Assembly (NCBI GenBank): GCA_964370645.1
Contig: CAYJJS010000025.1
Coordinates: 1-26,281 of the forward strand
Length of the DNA stretch: 26,281 nucleotides
From: CAMQRS01 sp964370645
GTDB lineage: Bacteria; Bacillota_I; Bacilli_A; Erysipelotrichales; Erysipelotrichaceae
Reading direction: 5' to 3'
Each line of letters starts with the position of its first letter. Position 1 is the first letter of the stretch. Below are positions 15,385 to 22,874 of the stretch, in pieces. The notes below the pieces were generated by a model that saw only the letters and a program-made list of their open reading frames with translations, was not told the DNA's origin and made no database searches. Position numbers and translations under genes: made by a program.

Positions 15385-16152
15385 CTATTTTGAATTGTAC
15401 TTTAATACTTCATTTGATAAACCGGCATATGCTTTCGCACCTTCGCAACGAACATCATATTCAAAAATAGACATCCCTCTAGATGGTGCTTCACTCAAAC
15501 GTATATTTCTAGGTATATAATGCTTGTATACTTTTCCTTTAAAATGCTTGCGCACTTCTTGTTGCACTTCCAAAGATAACTTAGTACGTGCATCGAACAT
15601 TGTTAATACGACACCTTCAATTTCTAAATCTTTATTAAATAATTGTTGTACTAAGCGAATTGTTAATAATAACTGTAAAACTCCTTCTAATGCATAATAT
15701 TCACATTGAACTGGGATAATTACTGAATCCGCTGCTGTCAATGCATTCGTATTCAACAACCCAAGTGATGGAGGACAATCGATGATAATATAATCATACT
15801 GATCGCGTACACGATCCAATTTACTTTTCAATAATTCTTCTTTTCCACTTTCATAGCGAATCATTTGTAAATCTGCACCAGATAGTGAAATATTTGCAGG
15901 AATGATATCTAATGGAGGAGACTGCAATTTCTTAACTACATCCTCTACCTCATAATCTTCCATCACTAAGTTGTAAACTGTACGATTATTTCGCTTATCC
16001 GCACCGACTCCTTGTGTCGTATTTCCTTGAGGATCGAAGTCAACCAATAATACTCTTTGTTTTAAATATGCTAAACCAGCTGCTAAATTAATACTTGTGG
16101 TCGTTTTTCCAACGCCACCCTTCTGGTTACATACTGCTATGATTTTCCCCAT
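15385..16152 (-). CDS. soj: Chromosome partitioning ATPase ParA (Soj)
   Basis: A 255-aa deviant Walker ATPase that binds DNA nonspecifically as an ATP dimer and, with ParB, drives origin segregation; in B. subtilis it also regulates DnaA. Seen: NQKGGVGKTTTSINLA (9-24) with the signature lysine, DFDPQGNTTQG (about 38-48), and the Walker B strand YIIIDCPPSLG. Length is normal. AGGAGG precedes the ATG. It lies 10 bp after parB's start region and 9 bp after noc, in the classical order. Confidence 0.95.
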   Translation of the reverse strand: MGKIIAVCNQKGGVGKTTTSINLAAGLAYLKQRVLLVDFDPQGNTTQGVGADKRNNRTVYNLVMEDYEVEDVVKKLQSPPLDIIPANISLSGADLQMIRYESGKEELLKSKLDRVRDQYDYIIIDCPPSLGLLNTNALTAADSVIIPVQCEYYALEGVLQLLLTIRLVQQLFNKDLEIEGVVLTMFDARTKLSLEVQQEVRKHFKGKVYKHYIPRNIRLSEAPSRGMSIFEYDVRCEGAKAYAGLSNEVLKYNSK

Positions 16153-16161
16153 AATTCCTCC

Positions 16162-16914
16162 TTATTTTTTAATACGCACTTCAATTGTCACATACTCATC
16201 ATCTTCTCGTTCTTGCATTTGTGCTTTTATTCCACTTCTTTCAATCATTGTGACTGCCTGCTTTACCGTATTAATCGCAATTTGGATATTTCTTGAATAT
16301 CCTTTCTTTATATTTTTTGGCTTTTCATCCTTTTGTTTAATTTTCTTTTCTGTTTGTTCAACATTCAATCCTTCTTTAGTAATCTTTTGAAGCATTTCTA
16401 CTTGTGCATTTGCATCTAAAGAAAGCATAGCGCGAGCGTGGCGCTCACTAATTTTTTTTGCTTCTACTGCTTCTTGGACTTCATCACTTAGGTTTAATAA
16501 ACGGATTTTATTCGCTACACTTGGTTGAGATTTTCCAACCGCCTTCGCTAATTCACTTTGCGTAATGCGTTGGTATTGCATAATTTTAACATATGCTTTC
16601 GCTTCTTCAATTGCACTTAAATTTTCTCTTTGTATATTTTCAATTAACGCTTGATTCATGATTGTTGACTCATCTTCATCAATTTCATACACTTCAATGT
16701 TCTCATACCCTAGTTTACATAAGGCTCTAAAACGTCTTTCTCCAACAACAATCTCATACTTATTATTTTTCTTGCGTACACTAATTGGTTGAATCAATCC
16801 ATTTTCTTTAATTGAGTTTGCTAATTCTTCAATTGCCTGTTCATTGAAATGGACACGTGGTTGATATGGATTTGCCACTACATCTTTTATATTAATCGTT
16901 ATTAATTGCTTCAT
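16162..16914 (-). CDS. noc: ParB-family nucleoid occlusion-type protein (Noc-like)
   Basis: A 250-aa ParB paralogue in the usual noc place, between rsmG and soj. Seen: NPYQPR (16-21), the CTP motif VVGERRFRA, the helix-turn-helix ITQSELAKAVGKSQPSVANK and KKISERHARAML. Of the four residues known to switch ParB to Noc DNA specificity (Q, K, K, R), three are present (Q in KSQ, K in ANK, R in ERHAR) and one is N. The protein starts directly at MKQLITINIKDV: the membrane-binding amphipathic helix at the start of B. subtilis Noc (283 aa) is absent. The start is well fixed, with GAGG seven nt ahead and the rsmG stop just before it. Confidence 0.85.
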   Translation of the reverse strand: MKQLITINIKDVVANPYQPRVHFNEQAIEELANSIKENGLIQPISVRKKNNKYEIVVGERRFRALCKLGYENIEVYEIDEDESTIMNQALIENIQRENLSAIEEAKAYVKIMQYQRITQSELAKAVGKSQPSVANKIRLLNLSDEVQEAVEAKKISERHARAMLSLDANAQVEMLQKITKEGLNVEQTEKKIKQKDEKPKNIKKGYSRNIQIAINTVKQAVTMIERSGIKAQMQEREDDEYVTIEVRIKK

Positions 16915-16915
16915 T

Positions 16916-17635
16916 CTATTTCCTCACTAATGGTTCTTTTTTTATTTTTGAAAACATTCTAGGATATTTTTTAGGTGTCAATTTTTCTTTTTTAAACACA
17001 AAGTTAATTCTAGTTGCTTCTTCTATCTCATATTCTTCTTCTTGTAGTAATGTACACCCTAACGTTTGTATCGCATACTTTGCTTGTTGCAGTTCTTCTC
17101 GCGCACTGCTCCCTTTCATAGCTAAAAAGATACCCTCTTTTTTAACTAAAGGAATACACAGTTCACTAAGCATAGTTAAATTTGCGACTGCTCTCGCACT
17201 CACTATATCAAAAGATTCACGTTTTATTTTCGCAAAATCCTCAGCTCTCTCATTTTTTATGTATACACCTTGTAAGTTTAGTGCTTGCACAAGAGCATTC
17301 AAAAACACACAACGTTTTTGCAAAGGCTCACAAATTGTGACCATCAAATCTGGATAGATGATCTTTAAAGGGATACTAGGAAAACCAGCACCTGCACCAA
17401 CATCACACATATGACCTTGTAATGCGACATGAAAAGAAGGACGAATACAATCTAAAAAATGTTTCGTATAAATTTCATCATACTGTGTGATTGCAGTTAA
17501 ATTCATCTTTTGATTCCACTCAATCAATAAATCTGCATAGTCTTTGAATTGTTGTAACTGTTTCTCATGTAATTGAATTCCATGTATCTCTAATGCATCT
17601 ATAAATGCTTTCTCATAATGTTGCAATTGTATCAT
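16916..17635 (-). CDS. rsmG: 16S rRNA (guanine527-N7)-methyltransferase
   Basis: A SAM-dependent methyltransferase of about 239 aa (GidB/RsmG) that methylates G527 of 16S rRNA; loss gives low-level streptomycin resistance in other bacteria. Seen: LLIEWNQKMNLTAI, the SAM motif CDVGAGAGFPSIPLKI, and RAEDF with SARAVANL. Start is uncertain: GTG 17641, ATG 17635 and TTG 17626 are in frame. ATG 17635 is given; the TTG has a GAGG nine nt ahead and is a good rival. The -10 box lies so close that the leader is only about 3-18 nt. First gene of the segregation operon. Confidence 0.9.
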   Translation of the reverse strand: MIQLQHYEKAFIDALEIHGIQLHEKQLQQFKDYADLLIEWNQKMNLTAITQYDEIYTKHFLDCIRPSFHVALQGHMCDVGAGAGFPSIPLKIIYPDLMVTICEPLQKRCVFLNALVQALNLQGVYIKNERAEDFAKIKRESFDIVSARAVANLTMLSELCIPLVKKEGIFLAMKGSSAREELQQAKYAIQTLGCTLLQEEEYEIEEATRINFVFKKEKLTPKKYPRMFSKIKKEPLVRK

Positions 17636-17650
17636 CCTCACTGTTTTATA

Positions 17651-17659
17651 ATTATACCA
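17651..17659 (-). promoter_or_regulatory. Extended -10 promoter of rsmG-noc-soj-parB
   Basis: The minus strand reads TGG-TATAAT, a consensus extended -10. A weak TTTAGT lies 17 nt upstream. The predicted start is at about 17644, only 3-10 nt before the possible rsmG start codons. Confidence 0.55.
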
Positions 17660-17720
17660 AAATCACATTAAAAACTAAACCTAAAAATAATAAATTACCC
17701 TAACAAAATTTACTTAAATG

Positions 17721-17751
17721 AAAAAAACTGTACCAGCATGCTGATACAGTT
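17721..17751 (-). terminator. Intrinsic terminator of the amino acid ABC operon
   Basis: A long stem (AACTGTA, one mismatch, then the self-complementary CAGCATGCTG, then TACAGTT) followed on the minus strand by seven T, just after the stop codon of the binding protein. Confidence 0.88.
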
Positions 17752-17757
17752 CAATTT

Positions 17758-18519
17758 TTAGTTAAACCACTTTTCTACTAATTCGTCAATCGTTCCATTA
17801 TCTTGTAATTTTTTAATTGCCGCATTCACATCTTCTACTAAATCGCTTCCTTTTTCAAAAGCCACTGCGTTCCCTGCAGATTCTTCACCTACTCCTAAAG
17901 GAAAAGAAACTAATTCAGGATATGTTTCTACAAAGTTTTTAGCTACCGCTTCTTCACAAACCATAAATCCAATACTTCCATTCATAATTTCTAAAACGAT
18001 ATCTGCATATTGTTTTCTTACTTCCACTGTTAAATCATATTCATCAGCGATACTTTCTACTGTTTGGTGTTGTAACGTTGCATTTTGTACCCCAGCACTC
18101 AATCCTTTTAAATCATCTGCATCTTCATACCCTTTATCTTTTAAAGTCACAACAACATTTGCTGCTTCTCCAGCAAAATATACATCACTAAAATCTACTG
18201 CTTCTTTTCTTTCTTCAGTTGGAGATACTCCAGCAATCATCATATCTGTTACTCCAGACTGTACTTCCAACAATGCTGCATCAAAGTCTAAGTTTTTCCA
18301 CTCTACTGTATAACCTAATTCTTCTGCTACCGCATTTCCAAAGTCAATATCAAACCCTTCTAACTCTCCATCGGCATTCACCATTTCATATGGTTCATAC
18401 GGTGCTGATGTCGCGATTGTTAATACTTTTTCATCTTCTTTTTTCTCTTCTGATGTACACCCTGTTAACATCATTCCTAATACTAATACTGCACTTAATA
18501 CTTTTGCTACTTTTTTCAT
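17758..18519 (-). CDS. Polar amino acid ABC transporter, substrate-binding lipoprotein
   Basis: A 253-aa family 3 solute-binding protein that captures an amino acid outside the membrane and hands it to the permease. The start MKKVAKVLS has AGGAGG upstream; a longer reading frame exists but runs into the ATPase gene without a ribosome site. Signal peptide 1-22 with lipobox MLTGC makes Cys23 the lipid-attached residue. Family marks: TIATSAPYEPYEM, GFDIDFGNAVAEELG, and AGVSPTEERKEAVDFSDVY. Residues for specificity are not clear enough to name the amino acid. It is the last gene of the T-box-regulated operon. Confidence 0.9.
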   Translation of the reverse strand: MKKVAKVLSAVLVLGMMLTGCTSEEKKEDEKVLTIATSAPYEPYEMVNADGELEGFDIDFGNAVAEELGYTVEWKNLDFDAALLEVQSGVTDMMIAGVSPTEERKEAVDFSDVYFAGEAANVVVTLKDKGYEDADDLKGLSAGVQNATLQHQTVESIADEYDLTVEVRKQYADIVLEIMNGSIGFMVCEEAVAKNFVETYPELVSFPLGVGEESAGNAVAFEKGSDLVEDVNAAIKKLQDNGTIDELVEKWFN

Positions 18520-18532
18520 TTCCCTTTTCCTC

Positions 18533-19258
18533 CTATAGCATGTTTGCGATAAACGCTCTCGCTCTTTCTGTTTTCGCATTTGTAAAAAATTCTTCTGGTG
18601 TTGAACATTCTGCAATATTACCTGCATCCATATACAATATATAATCAGCAACCTCTTTTGCAAAGTTCATCTCATGCGTAACTACAATCATCGTAAGTCC
18701 TGTGTGACTTAAACTTTGTAGTACTTTTAATACTTCACTTGTCATCTCTGGATCTAGTGCACTTGTTGGTTCATCACAAAGTAATACCTCTGGATCCATA
18801 GCTAGTGCTCTTGCAATTGCCACACGTTGCTTTTCTCCACCGGACAAGCGGTGAGGATACGCATCTACACGATGAGACATCCCTACTTTATCTAGCAATT
18901 GTAAAGCCTTTGCTTCTGCATCTTCTTCACTCATTTTTTTCACCTTAATTAGTGCATACATAACATTGCGCTTTGCATTCATATGTTCAAATAAGTTAAA
19001 GTTTTGAAATACCATTCCAACCTTTTCTCTCACTGCATTTAAATCCGTGCTTGGATCATTTACACGTATATCTTTAAAGTATACGGACCCACCAGTTGGT
19101 TCTTCTAAACAATTTAAACAACGTATAAATGTAGATTTACCACCACCACTACTCCCAATAATGGCATATGTCTTACCCGCTTCAAAAGTGAAATCAATGT
19201 TTTTTAACACTTTAATTGTGTCACTATAGTCTTTACACAATCCTTCAACTCTAATCAT
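18533..19258 (-). CDS. Polar amino acid ABC transporter, ATP-binding protein
   Basis: A 241-aa ATPase of the GlnQ/HisP group that powers amino acid import. Seen: Walker A GSSGGGKST, Q-loop VFQNFNLF, signature LSGGEKQRVAIARA, Walker B VLLCDEPTSALDPEM and switch His VVTHEMNFA. Length is typical. Its first 8 bases overlap the end of the permease gene and it is 13 bp ahead of the binding protein gene, so the three are co-translated from the T-box leader. Confidence 0.94.
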   Translation of the reverse strand: MIRVEGLCKDYSDTIKVLKNIDFTFEAGKTYAIIGSSGGGKSTFIRCLNCLEEPTGGSVYFKDIRVNDPSTDLNAVREKVGMVFQNFNLFEHMNAKRNVMYALIKVKKMSEEDAEAKALQLLDKVGMSHRVDAYPHRLSGGEKQRVAIARALAMDPEVLLCDEPTSALDPEMTSEVLKVLQSLSHTGLTMIVVTHEMNFAKEVADYILYMDAGNIAECSTPEEFFTNAKTERARAFIANML

Positions 19259-19904
19259 AACTTAATTTCCTTTCCAGTTTTCTACCAGCAAAACTCAATA
19301 CTTTATTCAATAAATAATAAGCAATCCCAATGACCAAAAGTGGTTCAATCGGTGAATATGTCTGTGCTACAACAAACGTATACCTCTTTAGCATATCCGA
19401 CATCCCAATTGCACTTACAACCGATGTTTCTTTTGTTAATGTAATAAATTCATTCACTAGTGCAGGAAGTACTTTTCGTACTGCTTGTGGAATAATGATA
19501 TCCTTCATAATCACTCCACTTTTCACCCCTAATGCCTTCGCTGCCTCTACTTGTCCTCGATCAATTCCTTCAATACCTGCTCTCAAAATTTCAGCTAAGT
19601 ATGCCCCAGAATTTAAACCAAACACAAATATAGCACTCACCCAAATATTTGGTGTTGAATAAAACAAATAAGGAATTGCATAATGTACAAAATACAACTG
19701 GAAAAATACCGGTGTTCCACGGAAAATATCAATATATGCTCCAATAATACGACCTATAAATGGCTTGCGTTTCAAAAACGCACAAATAAGCCCAACACTT
19801 ACACCAACCAATGCAGATATTAATGATATCGTTATAGTTACCCCCAAACCTTCAAGTATAAATAACCACCATTCACTTAAATTACCTAAATTAATACTTC
19901 TCAT
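19251..19904 (-). CDS. Polar amino acid ABC transporter, permease protein
   Basis: A 217-aa HisM/GlnP-type inner membrane permease with about five hydrophobic segments. Seen: the family motif around YIDIFRGTPVFFQLYF and the EAA loop EAAKALGVKSGVIMKDIIIPQAVRKVLPAL, which docks on the ATPase. It has AGGAAAAGGAG ahead of the ATG and begins 16 bp after the T-run of the T-box terminator, so its expression depends on read-through of that switch. Confidence 0.93.
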   Translation of the reverse strand: MRSINLGNLSEWWLFILEGLGVTITISLISALVGVSVGLICAFLKRKPFIGRIIGAYIDIFRGTPVFFQLYFVHYAIPYLFYSTPNIWVSAIFVFGLNSGAYLAEILRAGIEGIDRGQVEAAKALGVKSGVIMKDIIIPQAVRKVLPALVNEFITLTKETSVVSAIGMSDMLKRYTFVVAQTYSPIEPLLVIGIAYYLLNKVLSFAGRKLERKLSYD

Positions 19905-19919
19905 ATATTCTCCTTTTCC

Positions 19920-20154
19920 TAAAAAAACGTCCTTTCGTGTCTAACACAAAAGGACGTATATTACGCGGTACCACCTTAATTCCATCATTTTATAATGATA
20001 GCTCTCATCACTTTAACGCAGTTTATACGAGACTCCCTCACACTTTCGAAAGTCTAGCTCCCAGACACGTTCTTAAATGTTTAACACTGATTTACACCAA
20101 CCATCAGCTCACTATGCTTAATTCCATTTAATACTACTTCTTTTCTTAGCTCTG
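19920..20154 (-). ncRNA. T-box riboswitch leader
   Basis: Transcribed from the minus strand ahead of the amino acid importer. The T-box sequence AAGGTGGTACCGCG is at 19964-19977. A strong terminator follows: ACGTCCTTT / AAAGGACGT (19927-19957) with seven T. In stem I, a 7-bp helix (20125-20131 with 20073-20079) closes the specifier loop; the loop E pair AGTA (20032-type position 20132-20135) and GAA (20070-20072) are present. The bases after GAA read CGTG, so the specifier is GTG (Val) if one spacer base is counted, or CGT (Arg) if not; I cannot settle this by eye. The variable base TGG-T predicts a tRNA with discriminator A. When the cognate tRNA is uncharged it should pair with the leader and permit transport gene expression. 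Confidence 0.93.
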
Positions 20155-20159
20155 CATTT

Positions 20160-20187
20160 ATTATACTGTAGTTTTTTCAATTTGCAA
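20160..20187 (-). promoter_or_regulatory. Promoter of the T-box leader
   Basis: On the minus strand TTGCAA (20182-20187), a 16-nt spacer and TATAAT (20160-20165). The leader would begin near 20154. It lies only 19 bp after the stop codon of the upstream phosphohydrolase gene. Confidence 0.7.
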
Positions 20188-20205
20188 GTAATTTTTATTT
20201 TTTTC

Positions 20206-21081
20206 TCACTTGCAAGTAAAATCAACGATAATGGGAAAATGATCACTGATTGGCTGGCCCATATATACATAGCTAGGATCTACTCGATAACTAGAAATAA
20301 CAAAGTCATTTTTACTTGCAAAGATATAGTCAATTCTGAGAAAATGAAACAATTTATTTGTTGTATTATAATTCAGTGTTCCATGCTTCATACTGCTTTT
20401 GGCAATGCTTTTCGTATCATCCATGTTTGTCACAATCGCAAAATACTCAGAAAAAAAACTAGGAAAGTTCATATCACCAACCAAAAAATAAGGATTCTCC
20501 CCCTTTCCGATTGTCTCTAAAATCAAATGTATCGATTGTGAGCGTGCTTCGCCTCCCTCATGATCTAAATGTGTATTGTGCACCGTAATTTTTTCGCCTG
20601 TTTCTTTATTTTGCAAGGTAACACTACTCATTATACGATAGGTTGAAGCATCCCAACCGATCGACACTTCATTTGGCGTTTCAGATAACCATATTGTATC
20701 TTCTTCTATGACTTCAAATACATCACTTAAATAGAATATAGGAACAAATTCCCCTTGTGTCTCACCATCTTCTCGACCTACTCCAACATAACTGTACCCA
20801 TTTAGCATACTTACCAACGTGTCATCTTCATACATCCAACCATAATTTGCTTCTTGTAATGTAATGATATCCGCATCGTAACTAAGCAGTTGTTCTACCA
20901 TCAATTCTTTTCTACCCTTAAAAGTACTACTTGATGGATCTGCATACTTTAAATTATAATTTACGATTCTATACTGTGTCCCTTGCTTTACAGGTATCTC
21001 TTTTATCTCCCATCTGAAAATGCAAATAGCACACAACAACAAAAGAAGTATTAAAACAATATATATCCACTTTTTTTGCAC
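20206..21081 (-). CDS. Membrane-anchored endonuclease/exonuclease/phosphatase family protein
   Basis: A 291-aa protein of the EEP (DNase I-like) fold. Residues 5-24 form one hydrophobic helix behind a short basic start, so the catalytic domain probably sits outside the cell membrane as an anchored or secreted form. Catalytic marks in order: RIVNYNLKY with the metal-binding Asn, ITLQEANYG (Glu), HNTHLDHEG (His), VGDMNFP (Asp, Asn), RIDYIFAS, and the final SDHFPI. All are intact. Family members cut DNA, RNA, phospholipids or phosphoinositides, and the substrate here is unknown. AAGGGGG is the ribosome site. It lies 68 bp behind the LytTR regulator with no terminator between, so the two may share a transcript. 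Confidence 0.85.
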   Translation of the reverse strand: MQKKWIYIVLILLLLLCAICIFRWEIKEIPVKQGTQYRIVNYNLKYADPSSSTFKGRKELMVEQLLSYDADIITLQEANYGWMYEDDTLVSMLNGYSYVGVGREDGETQGEFVPIFYLSDVFEVIEEDTIWLSETPNEVSIGWDASTYRIMSSVTLQNKETGEKITVHNTHLDHEGGEARSQSIHLILETIGKGENPYFLVGDMNFPSFFSEYFAIVTNMDDTKSIAKSSMKHGTLNYNTTNKLFHFLRIDYIFASKNDFVISSYRVDPSYVYMGQPISDHFPIIVDFTCK

Positions 21082-21101
21082 ATGCGATTCCCCCTTACAC
21101 G

Positions 21102-21122
21102 AATCTTTACGTATCGAAGATT
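21102..21122 (-). repeat. Inverted repeat upstream of the EEP gene
   Basis: AATCTT-N9-AAGATT, 20-40 nt ahead of the EEP start codon, in the gap after the LytTR gene. It may be an operator or a weak processing hairpin. Only the symmetry supports it. Confidence 0.25.
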
Positions 21123-21149
21123 ACAACAAACCCAATACACACACTATGC

Positions 21150-21830
21150 CTAACTATTATATACTCTTTTACGAATCTCTTTAACTACACTAAATTTTCG
21201 TTTTTTCGCAATTGGTAGGGAAACTTTATTATGCAACTCCACACAATCTCCATCAATCTTATAAATATATTCAAAGTTTACTATGATTGCTTTATTAATG
21301 CGTATAAAGTCATAACTTTGTAGCTCTTCTGCGACATCTGCGATGTTTGTACGTTTGTTGAACTCTCCTAACTTCGTATGAAAAATTACAAATTTATCTT
21401 CCTTTGTTACATAGTAAATATCATTCATACGCACATTCACATCGATACCACCATATGAAATGCGATACTTTTTATTACGTTTTAATCCCTTTTCTAAATG
21501 ATTATAAATATTATTCATATCATTACTTAACGCATGCATACTCAAATAGAAAACTTTTGAATAGGTATTGTATAAACTCTCACGAACATCCTCACCACAA
21601 TACACAACACATGTTCCACTTCGATACAAATCAATCGCTCTCGACACACGTAAGTTATTGTAGGCTTCACTCAATACAAATACATCGAAATCATCTAGTC
21701 TATCATATTTAATTAGCTCACTAATTTTTCCAAAATATACAAATGTAACCTCTGCCTTAAATACTCTTATGAATTCAAATACAATTTGTTTAGCATTTTT
21801 TTCTGTATCTACAATCGCAAATTTAAGCAT
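21150..21830 (-). CDS. LytTR-domain regulator with degenerate receiver domain
   Basis: A 226-aa protein. Residues 1-115 have the length and strand pattern of a response-regulator receiver (MLKFAIVD at the start), but the position expected to hold the phospho-accepting Asp reads FVLSEAY, with Ser54, and the later KP motif is missing. Residues about 120-226 are a LytTR DNA-binding domain (DIYYVTKEDKFVIFHT, FIRINKAIIVNFEYI). LytTR regulators bind paired 9-bp direct repeats and often control surface or virulence functions. No histidine kinase is adjacent. It probably responds to something other than phosphorylation. GGAGAG precedes the ATG; the EEP gene follows. Confidence 0.85.
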   Translation of the reverse strand: MLKFAIVDTEKNAKQIVFEFIRVFKAEVTFVYFGKISELIKYDRLDDFDVFVLSEAYNNLRVSRAIDLYRSGTCVVYCGEDVRESLYNTYSKVFYLSMHALSNDMNNIYNHLEKGLKRNKKYRISYGGIDVNVRMNDIYYVTKEDKFVIFHTKLGEFNKRTNIADVAEELQSYDFIRINKAIIVNFEYIYKIDGDCVELHNKVSLPIAKKRKFSVVKEIRKRVYNS

Positions 21831-21854
21831 AAGAACTCTCCTTTTATGTACCTA

Positions 21855-21884
21855 ATTATAACCTAATATACAATCGTTGTCGAA
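21855..21884 (-). promoter_or_regulatory. Probable promoter of the LytTR gene
   Basis: On the minus strand TTCGAC (21879-21884), an 18-nt spacer, and TATAAT (21855-21860), 25 nt ahead of the start codon. The -10 is perfect, the -35 partial. Confidence 0.5.
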
Positions 21885-21888
21885 CATG

Positions 21889-21920
21889 AAAAAAACCATA
21901 TACAAGATCGTATATGGTTT
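21889..21920 (-). terminator. Intrinsic terminator of perR-rbr
   Basis: A perfect 11-bp stem AAACCATATAC / GTATATGGTTT with a 6-nt loop and a T-run on the minus strand, six bases after the rbr stop codon. Confidence 0.88.
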
Positions 21921-21926
21921 GGTATT

Positions 21927-22466
21927 TTAGAATTTTTCGTTGTGTAATGAAAAGTTTGCTTTTGTGTATCCACAAACTGCACAAGCACCTGGTGCTTGTG
22001 GTCCAGTGTGTACGTGTCCACACACTTCACAAATCCACTCTTGTGCATCTTCTTTTACAAATACAGATTCTTCTTTAACATTTTTAGCTAATTCTAAGTA
22101 TCTTTCTTCATGTCTTTTTTCAATGATCCCTACTTGTTCCATTAAAAATGCGATACGGTTAAACCCTTCTTCTTTAGCTGTTTTAGCCATTTCAGCATAC
22201 ATATCTGTCCACTCAAAGTTTTCACCAGCTGCAGCAGCTACTAAATTATCGTATGTAGAAGCGATTTCTCCACCTTGTAATGCTGTAAACCATAATTTTG
22301 CATGTTCTTGTTCATTACGTGCTGTTTCTAAGAATACTTCAGCAATTTGGTTATACCCTTCTTGTTGTGCTTTTTGAGCAAAATATGTGTACTTATTTCT
22401 TGCTTGAGATTCTCCTGCGAATGCTGCTAATAAATTTTGTTCTGTTTTACTTCCTTTTAATTCCAT
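21927..22466 (-). CDS. rbr: Rubrerythrin
   Basis: A 179-aa non-haem diiron peroxidase that reduces hydrogen peroxide in anaerobes. Residues 1-135 are the ferritin-like four-helix domain with ESQARNKYTYFAQKA, ARNEQEHAKLW and the second half IEKRHEERYLELA, which carry the Glu and His ligands of the diiron site. Residues 142-179 are the rubredoxin-like domain, CEVCGHVHTG and CAVCGYTK, whose four cysteines bind one iron. AGGAGG lies ahead of the ATG. It starts 1-2 bp after the perR stop, so the two are one operon under PerR-type control. Confidence 0.95.
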   Translation of the reverse strand: MELKGSKTEQNLLAAFAGESQARNKYTYFAQKAQQEGYNQIAEVFLETARNEQEHAKLWFTALQGGEIASTYDNLVAAAAGENFEWTDMYAEMAKTAKEEGFNRIAFLMEQVGIIEKRHEERYLELAKNVKEESVFVKEDAQEWICEVCGHVHTGPQAPGACAVCGYTKANFSLHNEKF

Positions 22467-22467
22467 T

Positions 22468-22860
22468 TTAGTTACCCTCCTGTTTCAACAAACATTTTTT
22501 ACATGTTCCTTTGAAGATAATGTCATGCATATCAATATTTCCTACTATATTGTCTTCACCAATCATGTGATGAAGTGTCTCATCATATCGATCATGTATA
22601 TCATATAACGTATCACAATTCTCACAATAAAAATGATAGTGTGGATTACATGTTTTATCATATACAAATCCATCCAACAAAGGTATTTTTTTTATTTTTT
22701 CCATATCTACCAATATATTCAAATTACGATATACAGTAGCTAGCGAGATTTCTTTTGTTTCATTGATCCCTGCATATACATCTTCAGCACTTACATGCCC
22801 ATGTATACCTTGCATAAAATCATAAATCATATCTCTTTGTTTCGACTGACGATATTGCAT
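22468..22860 (-). CDS. perR: Fur-family peroxide-responsive repressor (PerR-like)
   Basis: A 130-aa metalloregulator. The start MQYRQSKQ has AAGGAG upstream; a longer frame overlaps the promoter and is rejected. Winged-helix residues ISLATVYRNLNIL, then the regulatory metal site: H22, D68, H74, H76 and D87, which match B. subtilis PerR H37, D85, H91, H93 and D104 by spacing. The Asp at the D104 position, where Fur proteins have Glu, is the residue that marks peroxide sensing. Structural zinc: C79, C82, C120 and C123. It is followed by rubrerythrin, a typical PerR target. Two palindromes flank its promoter, indicating autoregulation. Confidence 0.88.
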   Translation of the reverse strand: MQYRQSKQRDMIYDFMQGIHGHVSAEDVYAGINETKEISLATVYRNLNILVDMEKIKKIPLLDGFVYDKTCNPHYHFYCENCDTLYDIHDRYDETLHHMIGEDNIVGNIDMHDIIFKGTCKKCLLKQEGN

Positions 22861-22874
22861 AACCTTCTCCTTGT

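Noticed and set aside
14487..17659. parS or Noc binding sites near the segregation operon
   Set aside because: I looked for TGTTNCACGTGAAACA and for TTCCCGGGAA cores. Only fragments such as the GTGAAAC near 5105 and TTTCACGAAAC near 9295 are present, without the second half-site.
18219..18644. 141-codon plus-strand open frame across the binding protein and ATPase genes
   Set aside because: It crosses two well-supported minus-strand genes, is Leu/Ser-rich and has no recognisable domain or start signal.
20182..20219. Direct repeat TTGCAAGTAA at 20182 and 20210
   Set aside because: One copy is part of the promoter -35 of the T-box unit and the other is the last codons of the EEP gene; ten bases in AT-rich DNA are weak evidence for a functional repeat.
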